Shown here piece after piece: positions 13,741-26,771 of a stretch of 64,000 nt of DNA. The translations under genes and the position numbers were made by a program. Within the stretch, counting starts at the first letter, position 1. Every line of letters begins with the position of its first letter. The notes beneath the pieces were generated by a model. It saw nothing but the letters and a program-made list of their open reading frames with translations, had not been told where the DNA came from and did no database searches. Origin of the DNA: Pipra filicauda (lineage: Eukaryota > Chordata > Aves > Passeriformes > Pipridae); contig NW_024104376.1 in assembly GCF_003945595.2 (NCBI RefSeq), positions 1,488,001 through 1,552,000 of the forward strand. Reading direction: 5' to 3'.

Positions 13741-15279
13741 TTATACACACGTACATACCAGTTCTCTTAATAGGCATGGATCGCAGGGATGTCCGACTTC
13801 CAAGGGCATGAAGCTCTCACATTTAGCCTGTTGCAATAGATAACAGGAAATGCAACCTCAGTATCATTTCCATTTCTCATTCCTCCTGTTCCACACTCTC
13901 CCTGCAGCCACGAAATCACAGTTACTGTAGTAATTCACACCACTGTCCCAGTGATCCAAACCAACACTTGCTATTTTTACTTCTACTTGAGTTTTAGTTT
14001 TGGGTTTTTTGGAAGCAAAATGCTAAAGACAAGTCAATAAGCAAAGCATTTAAATGACTGTGCAGTCATTATAACTGATATCAGGGCAAAGGAATGCAAA
14101 CAGGCCAGTCTGTGGCTTCATGCCTTTAGCTCCTGTCCCTCTGTTTTGTTTTTAATTTTGAGCACAGGAAGGGGCCAGTGTGTGACCATATGCTTACAAA
14201 ATGCTGGTTACAAATGTCTTCCAAACAACGTTGGCATAGTAATGATATGTCATGTATGTGTCACGTTTTGTCACACTATGAATGTGCCTGTGTGACTCCA
14301 AACCTTACTGTGTTTCCTTCTCCTGTTCCTCAGCACGGGTAATAATAATTGTTTCCAAACAACTTCATGCTTCCTTCTGAATAAATTGGATTTCACTTCA
14401 TTCAGTGCCAGTGGGAATTTCATACCCTCGGAAATTTGCAAGCATATTGCAGGGAAAATGTTAAGCATTTGCTTAAGCATCATTGATATTGATCTGGTTA
14501 AGTCTGTTCTTAAACGTTAGGAGCTATTGCTTCTTTCCAAGCACTGGTGTTACTGGAGGATTAAAAAAGGAGAGTTGCTCTCCACTTGCAAGGCCCTGAA
14601 GATGGAATTGCACCTGGAGGGAAGAAATAGTCAGCAGAAGTTGATGCTGATATTGCTGTGAACATTATCTTGGTCATACCTTTTCATTTGCCAAAGATAA
14701 GATCCTTTCAGCATGATCTAAGATTCCTTCAGTTTTCAAATGTTGGGGTATTTTTTTCTCCCCTTGTGATTTGTTTTCCTTTATTTTTCTTGTCATGTAA
14801 TTGCCTTTTCAGGGTTAACAAGGTTTTCAAGTTAACACTACTTAGAGGCAGTGATATGTAGGCCAAAGAGGTTCACACCTTTTTGGTGTGAGCAAGTTCG
14901 TGTGATATTTGTGGTGGGAGGTCTTGTGATGAGAATGCAGAGGAGCAGGGACTCAAGTCTCCTAGATCCAGATTCAATATCTGTGGCTTTCCCTCCTACG
15001 AGCCTTTGACAAATGAGAGATGAGTGCAGGCTCCATATAACCATCTTTAAAGTAGATATCCCTTGGGGAGAGTATCGATTAATTAACATTTCAGAGGCGC
15101 TTTGAGTTTCTTTGATAGGTGTTGCAGAAGTGCAAAAGGAGTTTTTTTCCTTGCTAGACATAGGCTGTCTAAAGGATGAATTTTAACGATGTTGGTTTAC
15201 CTACGAAGTGCTCTTTCTCAAATGGAAGACTATTTAGCTTCTTTTGTATGTACCAATATGGTATTCTACTGCCAATTTA

Positions 15280-15460
15280 AGCCAAATAAAATATACAGCA
15301 TCTGTACCAAGACTGGATTTGGTACCCTCACATCATGAAAGCTCATGCTGATAATTTGCCAGTAGCCTCAGGTCTTTGATAGTAATTTGGCAGATGCTAT
15401 ATTGAACCTAATTTGCATCTGTATTTACATAAATGCTTTAATTAAAATTATATGCACCAA
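15280..15460. promoter_or_regulatory. Candidate conserved non-coding element
   Basis: An AT-rich block without repeats that contains a perfect POU octamer (atttgcat, 15411-15418), a forkhead-like gtatttac and a TTAATTAAAA homeodomain-type site within 50 bases. The texture is typical of conserved enhancers near developmental genes. This is inference from motif density only; cross-species alignment would decide. Confidence 0.3.
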
Positions 15461-16410
15461 CCTGAGATAGATGAACAGCACTGCCTGCTATTTGTTTACA
15501 TTCCCTGACAACAAAACCCTGCCTTGGCTGCTTCTTGCTGATTGTATGACTTGACAAGACTATTTGAGGTGCAGACTAGAAACCTGACAGGTTTCTGGTT
15601 AGACTCTGCTGCAAACTGCTAAAGAGCGACATGAAGCTTTCAGGACAAAATTCTGCCTTTATTTTAGCAGCAGAGATGATCTGAGCAATTTGATTCAAGG
15701 GGTCAGATTTGGTCTATATCCAGTGCTAAAGCTCTAGCTTTAAGGTAGTTCTGTGCAGTCAGGATTTATAGTTCCTTGCACATGATATCTGCTTTGTTAC
15801 ACATCCAAAATGTGAAACCCCACTGAGGACAGTAGAAAAACATTTTAAATACAGCTTCCATCAAGAGAAAATTTCTGAGCGCTGTTCATCTTTGAACAGA
15901 GCATTACAGAGCTCCTTGTGATCTAGGGGATTTTAGGGTGCAAGTGAGGTCCTGATTGTTTCAGTGGGACATGTGGGAGCATATGACTGAGTCTGGATGA
16001 AGGCAGTGAAGACTCTGGATCTGTTTTTGCTTAGACCACACATTTCGTTTGGAAAACACAATCATATAAATACAAATTACATCCAAACTCTGCAGATTGC
16101 CTTTGGACAGTGGAGGCTGATGGTGCTGCGCTGCTTCCCAGTTATTCGGAAATTGTCACAGTGTTGCAAAGGAAAGAGGTCAAGTGGCAAAGTTATGACT
16201 GATTTCACGGAGAGCTTTGAAGATACACGGAGGACAGGCTAAAAAGTGCTGTGACTGCCCTGCCTTGATTTGGAGGGTTGCTGAGCTTTGTTTAAAGTTG
16301 TTTACTTAACTTGCGTTAGAGGAGATAGTTCAGAGCCGCTGTTTCCTTCACTGAGAGGTCATGTATATGTAGAGGATTGGAATTGTGGTCCATTTTAATA
16401 ATAATACATA

Positions 16411-16450
16411 ATTAAAGGTTTCTTCCAACCCAAACTGTTCTATGATTCTG
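16411..16450 (+). mobile_element. CR1 LINE 3' terminal remnant
   Basis: The segment 'aaaggtttcttccaaccc' followed by 'aaactgttctatgattctgt' is the extreme 3' end of CR1 in sense orientation, including the terminal octamer-repeat region. Only about 40 bases are recognisable; the sequence 5' of it does not resemble CR1, so this is a very short truncated insertion or a decayed copy. Confidence 0.8.
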
Positions 16451-16555
16451 TATAAATTTGATCATTACCACTCACTTTCTTCAGTGACTTCTGACTGTAT
16501 TTGCCTGTAGTCATTTCTGAATCTAGTTTGAGAGAGTCCATTCAGTTTCAGCACA

Positions 16556-16597
16556 TTCATACATTAACCTTCATACATTAACATTCGTACGTTAACC
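16556..16597. repeat. Three-unit minisatellite, unit about 14 bases
   Basis: Three successive units related to 'ttcatacattaacc'. The third is diverged (attcgtacgttaacc) and carries CpG where the others have CA. This looks like a small local tandem duplication. Confidence 0.9.
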
Positions 16598-16782
16598 CAT
16601 TTGCCTGATAGCTCTGTTGGAGATGATAAATTGTCCCCCATATTACGACCTGCTGTGGGATGGGTGGCCAAAACCTGTTTACTATTGAAGTCCACCTGAA
16701 AGAGCACAAGTGAAAAAGCATCTACATTTGTGGCAAAGTGGCCTAAATATTTAAATTAGGAGGTGTTGGTAAGCAGGCTGGA

Positions 16783-17045
16783 ATGCACGCTCGAGGGTGT
16801 GGTGTGAGTGGCAGTCCAGGGGGGTGGTGTCAATGGAAGCCACAGCTGGAGCCCTCCCAGGGCCGCAGCGCTCGGCCTGGTACAGGAATGGCAGCCACCA
16901 GATACGCTGCCAGGGGCACCATCTGCCAGCAGCTGGGGTCTGCTGGGGGTCATAGCCAGGCAGCACTTTGCATTGCTGGGATGTGGTGGTCTTGGTCAAG
17001 TAGTGGGCGTGACAAAGCCAGATTTGCACTCTTGCAAAGCCGCAG
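16783..17045. other. GC-rich patch with overlapping chance frames
   Basis: About 260 bases are markedly richer in G+C than the surroundings, with roughly eight CpGs. Several open frames of 65-92 codons overlap on both strands, which is what high GC content alone produces. No protein family is recognised. It might be a small CpG-containing regulatory segment or a decayed repeat. Confidence 0.35.
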
Positions 17046-19968
17046 CCTTAATATAAACTGACATAACTAAAATAAATCCAAACTATTAGTCTTGCTTTGC
17101 CTTATCCATAATAAGAGGATGAATACACTTCCCATATTAAATTCATTATGTCATGGGGGTGCTCTGATACTTAAGAGGGAGTTGGGAAAGTCAACTGAAG
17201 GGAAGCAACCCTTGTTCCCCCTGATGTGAGGGGGAGAAGGGGAAGGTACTTGCTGGTTAATTTTCAGCGTGAGACGAGTGGATGAAGGGGCAGGCCTGGG
17301 ATGTGGCACACAGGGAATAAAAACATTCCCCCAGGGAAAGTGTCCTGTTGGGGTGAGATATTTGTGTTGAAATCTGCTCTGCAGTTGACTCCTCCGTTGG
17401 CTAGCTGTCCTGGCTCAGCCTTCCACTTTCCCCTCAGACGTCTGTGCTGCATCTCCCAGCAAGGGAGGAAGCAGCATGGTGGCTGGTGGGCAGGAGCCCC
17501 AGAAAGTTCCCCACTTCAACACTGAAACAGCTGCTGGTTTGAATTTGGATCAACATTCAAGGTGTTGGTACCTCTACTGTTGCCCAGTTTGGTACCTCTG
17601 GCTTTCCCAAGGGGAGCTCTTGTTGTGTTGTGAGGTCAGAGAGCAAGTCAGGGAGAGGGTCCAGAGAGCAGCCTTGCATTTGGAGAAGGTTTCTTTCAAA
17701 AATCATCTTGTCTGTTTGATTTTGGAATCAGTGCTAGTGCTGTAAGTCTAGTGAGTGCTGTAAGCCAGCCTTTAATCAGCCTGTGTGTATTTTAAGAATT
17801 GTGCCGACGGTTACAGCATCAGAGATACCTGGAGATTTGGTCGAGAGAAACCTGTCCTAGTTTCTCGGGATAGCCAGCAAGGCGTGCTCGTTTCCCAATT
17901 TAACATGAGCCTTCCCAGTCTTTATTTTTCAAGGCATTTTCTTTGAAAGGTTGCAAAGCTCCAAGCAACCAGTTAATGCATGGGGGAAGAGAGAAGTCAG
18001 AGTGTAACATAGCAGTAATCCCTGCAATTAGAAGTATATTAATAACTACACTCCGGCCGTGGATGGAGTACAGCAGGGTGGGGTTCTGGAAGCAGGGTCA
18101 TCCTTGGGCAAGGGGACTCCAGCCCAGCTGCAGAGAGGGCAATTCACTTTTCTGAAGCTCTTTGGTTGTAGATGTGCAATGTTGGAGACAGCTTGCAGCA
18201 GCCTAGTGCAGGACTGGCATGGTGTCTCTAATGAAGACAAGGCTTAACTACTTGTGGCGTTTACTTGTGGCAAGTACATGTTGGGGTTTAATCATTTGCC
18301 TATCAGAAATCTGTTAGGCTGGGGGGTTTGTTTGTGTCACACAGAGGGTGTGATGGAAACCATTACTCATCTTTCCATCCCAGCTCTCCATGCTGAGAAA
18401 AGGGAATGTAAAAAGGTTGATGGATCTGCCCAGACAATCCTCTGGGTCTTGAGCATGCCAGAGCCAGGAAAGAAACGCTGGGCTTATTCAGATCCTTCTT
18501 GAGCTCTGATTTGGAAGAGCATGTGCTCTGCTCACCACGCACCCAGATCCCTGTGAAACGAGGTCTTGTCAAAGCAGGCACCAGGCTTCCAGCAGAAGCA
18601 CACTTGATAATCAGGCTCTTGGACATTGTTGTTCCTAGCATCACACGACCACCAAAATATGCAAAAAGCATCTCTCAAAAGTAAAAGCATTCCATTCTGG
18701 AAAAGCACTTGAAAGCCATTCATTAGCTCTTTATTTTCACCAAAACTTAATTAGAATTCCCAACTACTTTATTTATTTTTTTCTGCTGTCATCTGAAGTT
18801 GCAAGCAAATTTTGGGAGTCTCTCCTACTATAATCTGTCAACTGTTTGTAGGCATCCTCCTAGAAGTGTCCTTTCTCCATTTCCCATGCATGTACAGATG
18901 AAGTTGATATGAGACCTTCAAGATGTCTTCAGGAAGTCATCTCCTCCCAAAATAGGATCTGCTCTTTTTGTCACCCGAGGCCAGTTCTTACTTATTATTT
19001 CTATTTCAGAGCACCTCAAGACACACGTTAGGTGTCTTGATGAAACAACATAAAGCAAAGCTGGGGGCTGTGCCAAATAGTTCATAACCATGGAGGAAGA
19101 CTTGGCAGAGGGGCAGAGAAAGGAGGAAATGAATTATTGGTAAACCATGAGTGAGTGTTTGTCTCGTTAAGTTTTGAGCACCTAGAAGCAAAGAAGTTAA
19201 ATAGTATTAATGAAAACAGAAGCAGTATGGGAAGAGGCCATTTACTGAATTTAGAAATCTATCCGATGCTCTTTCACTGTTAGTTGGACTTTATTATTAA
19301 AAAAAATATATACCTTTTTGATTTGGAGTCACCCAACAAAACTAATCCTTGGCTCAGATGGATGTTTGAATTAAGTTCTGATGTTCTCTTTTTCTTCTTT
19401 TTAAACTAAAAAAACCTTAACTTTAAAAAATGGTATGGTATTTGCAGAATCAATAGAAAAGCTGACCCAGATAAAAGTGTGCAAAAATTGGTTTCATGCC
19501 CTAGAACTTTTCCTGCATGCTTTTTGATGCAATGTATCTGATCCTTCAAAAAGGAGGTAACATACAGTGATCTCAGCAGCTTTGAAGAATTGTTCTGGAA
19601 GAATAACAAGGAGCACTGGAGAAAGGGGTGTGCACTTGTACGTTTTTTCCCCCTCATTAAATATACCATGAGACAGAAGAAATTTAATGTCATATTGCTG
19701 GTTGTGTGGAAAGATAAGATAAATTTTATATGAAATCTGATTTTGTCCGATTTTTAAAAGGTGAAAGTGCATTTCTCCTGAACAGCTCTTCTCAGCGGGG
19801 TGTGAATTGCATGTTATCTTGCTTCATTCAAACTTGCTCCTACTGGAGTGAGTGGCAAAGGTGTATCCAAGTAGTAGTAGGGTTCTCTCTCAGAAATGTA
19901 ATTATGTCCTAGATCCTGAATCAGATAGAAAGCTGTGAAAAGTATCTGCTGCTCCAGATGTTTTCCGG

Positions 19969-20731
19969 TAGAATCATAGAACAGTTTGAGTTGGAAGGAA
20001 CCTTAAAGGTCATCTAGTTCCAACCCCTGCCATGGGCCTGGACACCTCCCACTAGACCAGGTTGCTCAGAGACCCATCCAACCTGACCTTGAATACTTCC
20101 AGGGATGGGGCATCCACAACCTGTTCCAGTGCCTCACCACCCCCACAATAAAGAATTTCTTCAGTATATCTAATCTAAACCCAATCTCTTTCAGTTTGAA
20201 GCCATTCCCCCTTGTCCTGTCACTGCATGCCCTTCTAAATAGTCTTGCCCCATCTTTTCTGTAAGTTCCCTTCAGGTACTGGAAGGCTGCAATTAGGCCA
20301 CCCTGAAGCTTTCTCTTTTCCAGACTGAACAACCTCAATTGACTCATCCTTTCCTTATAGGAGAGGTGCTCCATCCCTCTGATCGTCTTTGTGGCCTCCT
20401 CTGGACTCGCTCCAACAGGGCAGTGCCCTTCCTTGGGGACCCCAGAGCTGGATGCAGCACTCCAGATGGGATTTCATGAGCACAGTAGAGGGGCAGAATC
20501 ACTTCCCTCGACCTGCTGGTAGTGCACGTTTGGCTTTCTGGGCTTCAAGCTCACGTTGCCAGCTCATGTCCAGTCTTTCATCCACTAGCACTCCCAAGTC
20601 CCTCTCAGCAGGGCTGCTCTTGATCTGTTCATCCCCCAGCCTGGACTGGTGGTTTCCCCAGCCCAAGTGCAGCATCTTGCACTTGGTCTTGTTAAACCTC
20701 ATGAGATTCCCATGGGCCCACCTCTCAAGCT
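19969..20731 (-). mobile_element. CR1 LINE, 5'-truncated copy with 3' end
   Basis: The + strand starts with 'agaatcatagaacagtttga', the reverse complement of the CR1 terminus, then 'gttggaaggaaccttaaagg' and the standard antisense 3' region. It extends about 760 bases into the C-terminal end of ORF2 and stops at 'cctctcaagc', where the 5' truncation lies. This is one of the best-preserved CR1 copies in the window. No clear target-site duplication is visible, as usual for CR1. Confidence 0.95.
20066..20702 (-). pseudogene. CR1 ORF2 (reverse transcriptase) C-terminal remnant
   Basis: Two stop-free pieces of the CR1 ORF2 C-terminus lie in different frames. The upstream piece (20499-20702) contains [14 protein letters not shown], then [13 protein letters not shown]. 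The downstream piece (20066-20374) contains LFSLEKRKLQGGLIAAFQYL and ACSDRTRGNGFKLK. Between them the frame is broken by a stop and by missing sequence. The catalytic YADD-containing part of the reverse transcriptase and the endonuclease are absent, so the copy is dead. Confidence 0.9.
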
Positions 20732-22404
20732 AAGGAGGATCCAAATTTTAATTTGATTCCAATACAGAACTTAGATCTGCAGGAATCACACACTGAGTAT
20801 CTGAACCTCTGTTGCTTTGGCTTCCAAAAACAACCCAGGCTGTTTAGGGCTGTGGACCAGGACACATAATAAATCAGTGTTCAATGCAGGCATTGGTGCA
20901 GTGAAGGTGATAAATCAGTAGGACGGATTTGTAGGACTGAAAGACTGGCAGGCTGTAGGAGAGTTTCATTCCATCCCTTTGTATTCTTGGCCTTAAAGTG
21001 TAGCTGGAGGGGAAGGATGGGCCCAGAGTTACTGATTATGAGTAGAATAAGTAGACGCAGTGCCCAGGCTGTGCTGCCTGTCCCTAGGATAGAGAGAAAA
21101 GACCTCAAAAACAACTGCTTTGTGGAGATTTCCACAAGCTTTCCCAGTCCTTGGGACTGAACCCATTTTTTAAGTGCTTGATGTGTGCAGACTTTCCCCT
21201 TTTGTCTCCATTTGCTGGAGCGTGGGGGGACTGAAGAGACAGTGCTGGGGCTGTGCAGGGTGGAGAAGTGCAGCAGGCAGGAATGTGCCCCAGGAGATGC
21301 TGCAGTCAAACTGGACCTCCAGGAGGTTGCAGTAAGGAGAGCAGCTGAAGCTCAGCACCGAGCAGGAACGTATAGCAACATATAAGGCAGCCTTTCCTAT
21401 GGGCTGTTTGTGGCTCTGTGATTATGTGTAGCTGAAAATAGGTCACAAGGCCCAAATATGTGGGGCTGCTGACCCAGGTGCATCTGACTGAACTATCCAG
21501 ATAAGGCACAGGGATGCTCTTAGTGAAAGTAAGAGACTCAATGAGACGTAACGGTGCTGGTCTTCATGAGTGAATGAAGCATAAATACAATTATCTGAGA
21601 GGAGCAAAGTGATTGTTTTTTTTTATGTTTACACCCTGTGCTCATTTCTTTATTTTACCCCTTTTATACTGATGGCTGCTGTGTTTGGCAGGAATTTGCA
21701 AACACGTTGATGCTTACAGCCAAAAGTTGGAATAGTCTAAACAGCCAGCACAGGGAAACCCCTTCCCCTTGTATTTATTTTTGTGGGAGCAAAATGTAGT
21801 CATTGTCTGGTCTTGATCAGTTTTGCTTTTTTCCTTTTTAAGTTGTTTGTTTCATTTTTCTTTTCAGCTTGAGGGTGAAGGGAAACAAAAGAGGGAGTGA
21901 ATTAAGAGCAGGAGAAAAGAGTGACTGCTGTTGGGCTGTGTCATGTGGTGAGGAAATCAGGCTGAAACTGGAGAGACCAGGCCAAACCTAACAGTCGTAT
22001 TGGGAGGCCTTGAATTGTGTCACTCTGACAGTGGATCTAAGCAGTGAAAATAGCTGGTGATGTTTCTGGTTGCAGTCCAGCATCGTCCATATGTGAAATT
22101 GTGCTGATGGGCTGCTGCTCACAACACTTTTCCTACCTGCCTGCTCTTGGAGACAGTCTCGAAGGATGACTCCTGTCCTTTCCAAATTGACACATGCATT
22201 TGGACCGTGGGGACTGATGTGGGGTAGCATGTTTTTGTATTGTGTTCAGTTCTCTCTTTTGGTCTTTTCCACCTGTTGTTATGGGCCCGGATATTTAGTG
22301 GATAGAGGAAGGAGCGTGTGATTTCTTGCCTGTGTCCTTAGTGTACAACTTACACCATGTCCCTCCAGCAAACTTGTCTGACACCTGGATGAATCTGAAC
22401 ACAG
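20732..22404. other. Unique non-coding stretch between two CR1 copies
   Basis: No gene or repeat is recognised. A 142-codon open frame on the minus strand (20881-21309) has no recognisable domain and is leucine- and serine-rich, like other chance frames here. Confidence 0.6.
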
Positions 22405-23126
22405 GGACTGCAGCACTACAGGCTTGGGGAGGACTGGCTGGAAAGCTGCCCAGAGGAAAAGGACCGAGGGGTGGTGGTCAACAGCCAAGAACATGAGCCA
22501 ATGTGTGCCCATGTGGCCAAGAAGGCCATCGACATCCTGGACTGTATCAGAAATAGTGTGACCAGTAGGACCAGGGCAGTGATTGTCCCCCTGTACTCAG
22601 CACTGATGAGGCTGCACCTCGAATCCTGCGTCCAGTTTTGGGCCCCTCACTACAAGAAAGACATTGAGGTGCTGGAGTGTGTCCAGAGAAGGGCAGTGGG
22701 GCAGGTGAAGGGTCTGGAGCACAAATTTTATAAGGAGCAGCTGAGGGAACTTGGGGTTATTTAGTCTGGAGAAAAGGAGGCTCAGGAGAGACCTTATCAC
22801 TCTACAACTAACTGAAAGGAGGTCGTAGCTGGGGGGTTGGTCTCTTCTCCCAGGTAAAAGTGACAGAACAAGAGGAAATGGCCTAAAGTTACACCAAGGG
22901 GAGGTTTAGATTGGATATTAGGAAAAGATTTTCACAGAAGGGGTGGTCAGGCACTGGAACAGGCTGCCCATGGAAGTGCTGGAGCCACCATCCCTGGAGA
23001 TATTTAAAAGATGTGTAGATGTGGCACTTAGGGATGTGGTTTAGTGGTGGACTTGGCAGTGCTGAGTTAAGGGTTGGACTCAATCGTAAAGGTTTTTTCC
23101 AACCTAAATGATTCTATGACTCCGTA
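22405..23126 (+). mobile_element. CR1 LINE, 5'-truncated copy in sense orientation
   Basis: About 720 bases run from within ORF2 to the 3' terminus. Landmarks in order are 'ctgtactcagcactgatgag', 'tctctacaactaactgaaag' (approximate), 'gaggtttagattggatatta', 'ggcactggaacaggctgccc', and the end 'ccaacctaaatgattctatg'. It is well preserved and lies in the same orientation as ZHX2. It belongs to a different CR1 subfamily from the 19969 copy, judging by the 3' end ('gtagatgtggcacttaggga'). Confidence 0.95.
22471..22764 (+). pseudogene. CR1 ORF2 C-terminal remnant
   Basis: A 97-codon frame carries the CR1 ORF2 C-terminal signature: AAKKA-like [32 protein letters not shown], then VQRRA and [16 protein letters not shown]. 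It ends at a premature TAG where intact copies continue into a [13 protein letters not shown] stretch. The piece lacks the catalytic reverse transcriptase region and endonuclease, so it is non-functional. Confidence 0.9.
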
Positions 23127-26100
23127 AGAGGACATCCCATGGTGTTGAAAATTAATTAGCAGGTTAACAGTCCACATCTTGGTTGTTTAAAATAAAATAA
23201 AAGTTATTGCTGTATGTATGTTGGGCAGCAAAAGTGTCCAACAACAGTACAGCAATCACTGTGTTGGAAAACAGTTACCAATCATGGTTCTGGCAGAGAA
23301 GGGTCTGACAACTATTTTCCAGCACATTTATTACTATGGCCAAGTAGGTAACTAACCAGAGGATGACAGCCTGAAATGCAAGGTTTAAGAGAAATAATGT
23401 GAAATAGTTTAACCTTACTAAAGGCCAAATAAATTAATAATGAACTTTCTGTTCATCAGAATCCTACAGGACGTCACTGTCTCTCTCTGGTTGAATTTTC
23501 TTATGCGGTCAGATATTCTTCTTTTTCTAAAGCCCTTGCTGCCAATTTAAAATAGTATATGAGACTAAGATTTCTCACCCTTCAAGAAAACACTTTGATT
23601 TGTTGAAGGAAGCTAGGAACAGTTAAGGAGATAGGCAAAAAAAGTAATATACCTTTCTCTGTGCTGACATCTGCAACTGGGGGATGTGTTGAAAAGTAAA
23701 TATAATCTGCTTGGAGCGATGCTTTTCCATTCTCTTTCATTCTGATTCAGTGCTCTGGTTCCTGATGAACTAGACAACAATGGAAAGTGAGGTGCAGAAA
23801 GGCTGTAGGACCTCAGTGAAGACGTGGGGGATCATCCCCCTGTGCTGGGCCATGGAGTTAATGTTGTTATTTGTTTGCATATGTTTTAAGAGAGCACTGA
23901 GATGAGAAGTGGAAGAGTCACTGTCCATCTGTCTGTCCAGTGCCAGGGAAGTCAGGCCAGGACCCTCGCTAGCCCGTTTCACCTTGCAGCTGAAGCCAAC
24001 TGCAGCTGTTGCTGGCAGCCAAACCACTTCTTCTTACCAGCTTCAAGGTAAGAGCTGCTTACCTGAGCAGCCTGTGGCCGAGAGTTGGAGCAATCCCCTG
24101 GGGGTGCCAGTCAGGCAAAGGGAACCTCAGTAGCTGCCCAGGCTTCCAGCATGTTTTCTGAAATCTTCTAAAGCTCTAAGAGAGGGACAGTAGTTTCTGT
24201 GGCAGTGCTGCACGCTGAAAATGGGCCTAAACCTATGAAGTTTTTTCCTTTATTTTTTTTAGAAGATAGCTTATTCACTTTTTGCTCTTATGTACTCTTA
24301 TTTTGCTATTACTTGCTCTTTGCTTATTTTTATGCTTCTGAATATTTCCAAAAGCAGCTGGTAATATTAAGAAGGCATTGCAAAGAGGAGTTTGGCCCAT
24401 TCCTGTAGATAATAGAAGTTTACCTGGAGGAAGGAAAGGCTGGGAAGCTGCAGCATGGTACGGCCTTGGAATGACTCTATGGGACAGCTTCTGCTCACAT
24501 ATACCTGCGAATGGTACAGTGTGGATTAAGACCTTTTGAGAGTGATTGTCACCCTACCTCGGTGGAGAAGACAACCCTTGGCAGGAGCCTCCTACTCTGT
24601 GTTTTCCAGGTCAGCGCCAGGTTTTCCTGGGGAGCTCAGGGGCTGCCAGCAGCAGCTGCTGTGATGTGGAAATACCCATCTCTGTTTCAGCTTCATTCAA
24701 AAGGCTGGAGAAAGGCAGCTGAATGCCAAGTGGCACAGGGATAAGACCGCTGGGGATGGAGAGGTGGGAGGGATTATCCCATGGCCTCTCTGAGCATCAC
24801 TGTCTGCACAGTGTGTGTGCACTTATGTGGAGACCTCAGAGCACTAAGGGGTTTTTAGTGGCTTTTTCAGTAGGTGTTTGATGGAAACTTTCAGTTGTAT
24901 TTTAAGAGTCTGTTGTAGGGATGGGGGCAGGGATGGGTTAATTTTATTAGCTTTGTGAAAAGATGTTGAAGGTAAGGATGCTCATGAGCATGATGCTCCA
25001 TTGCTCTGCAGTCTGCCGGGTTTGATAAATGTTTAATGAGGGCTGGACCAGCAGCCGGGAGTTGTTGGGGCTCTTGGGATCTGTTGAGATAACTGGGATT
25101 TTCAGCATGTGGAGACAAGACGACTTTCAGGAACGTTTGTATCTGCTAATCATGCTGTAATAACAGTCTGCAATCGAGAGGCTGCAAACCCCCCATTTCT
25201 GACACAGCTGTGCATATTTAATTCGATAGAAAGCATTTCTAGTCTGCTGTTAGAAGTAATTCAGATTGCTAAGGTGGTAATTTTGATCATGGTAGTTTTT
25301 AGGGAAATAGAGGTATAAGCTGCACTGAAAAGTTAATAAATGCCTGGTACAAAACAAATGCTGGGGGGTGAAGAGCACGGACATAATGGGTGGCTGCCAG
25401 TGCCTCACTCTGCATCCCCGGCCTTGGCTATTCCTGCCTCGCTGAGCCAGCAGCAGAGGAAAGCAACAACCCTGGGCCCATCAGGTTCATGAAGGAAGTT
25501 TGTCCTGACCTATTGCCTGTACCACAGATTTTGGACATTGGGGCAGTCGAGCCATGGTGATGGATCACCAGCACACCAGCAGTGCTGGGGGGAAGCACCA
25601 AAGCCTGGTGGGGCCATGGAGGGTTGGCATGACCTGCTCCATGGCAATGCTTTCAGCTGACCCCAGGATTTAGACCACCGAGCTGGCATCTTTCAGGAAA
25701 AGAGGTCTGGAGGAGTGTGGGTTTTATTTTCCTTCATCTTGAGCGCAGCTGGGAAAAGCAAGTGCTTTCAGGGCTCCCAACTCCGTTTCTCTCTGTAAAA
25801 TGTTCTTTTGCAAAATTGATCATTTCTGTAGGTTGAGGGAGTCTCTAAGGAACTTTTCTGTCAAGCATCTAAAAAGTACCATTATTTCTCTTCCATGCTG
25901 TAACAGCAGCTCGACATTTACATTTTAGCTCACTAAAGATACCTCAACAATCTCATTTTTCGTGAGAAATTTCATGGTGAACAAAGCAAACTAATCCCAT
26001 TTTCAGGTGGTTAGTGCTGTAGTGTCTGGGTTGCAGAAACCACGTGGAGTGCTGGTGTTTATCAAGTGTTTTAAAAGCCTTTTTGTTTATTTTATTTTGT

Positions 26101-26771
26101 TTTGCCATGAGATGTTACTTTTTTTGGAAAGCATCTAGAATAATGAAGCAGCTGGTGGCTGAGTCTCCTGCTCGGGATGCAGAGAATGAAGGATGGCTGG
26201 GGTAGCTGGAATCATTCACTGCGTGCTGTGGACCACATAAACAAACAAACAGGCAATTCCTGTGAACCAGGAGGTGGGTGGTAACTCACAAACCACAGTT
26301 ACCTGTTCTGTATGTGTACTCACTGTGACACCACATGGGAGCCAGCAGATACAGATCTCCCCAGCTCTTGTTCATTACTGTGAGGTGTTTGTGTGGCACA
26401 GCTCATGTAGGTGAGATCATGATGCCTGCATGTGAATGCCCTCCTGTGCAGTATGGAGGTCTGGTCTGAATTTGCCCGATCCCGGCATTGTGATGCTGTC
26501 ATGTCAAGGAGAGCTGCTTTTCCTGCCTTGTGCTGGCTTGGAATAAGCATGCCCCCAACAGGAGGCTGCTCAAGAGCTGCCCACGCAGGGATGCTTAAGA
26601 CAAACAAACTCAGGCAAGGTTTTTGTCAGTGACTATCTAACTGTTGAAAAAAATTCGGTGTTTCTATATGAAACATGTTTGTGACTCCGTCATTGCACTA
26701 TTGCCTAACTCCAGGCATTCAAAAGCAGTAGCAGATCTCCCAGAACCGTGAAGTAGCTTGAAAGATCTGAA

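Larger units (their letters stand above)
9437..16410. other. Unique non-coding stretch
   Basis: No genes are recognised. The interval 10450-11930 has no open frame of note. There is an AT dinucleotide repeat at 13725-13740. The block 15280-15460 looks like a conserved non-coding element by its AT-rich, motif-dense texture. A weak MIR-like resemblance near 14930-14990 was not strong enough to call. Confidence 0.6.
16451..19968. other. Unique non-coding stretch with a GC-rich patch
   Basis: It contains a three-unit 14-base tandem repeat at 16556-16597 and a GC-rich patch at 16783-17045. The remainder (17050-19968) has no recognisable gene or repeat; open frames here are under 105 codons. Confidence 0.6.

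Noticed and set aside
14930..14990. Possible MIR fragment on the minus strand
   Set aside because: Only one short MIR-like core segment was seen, without collinear neighbouring segments.
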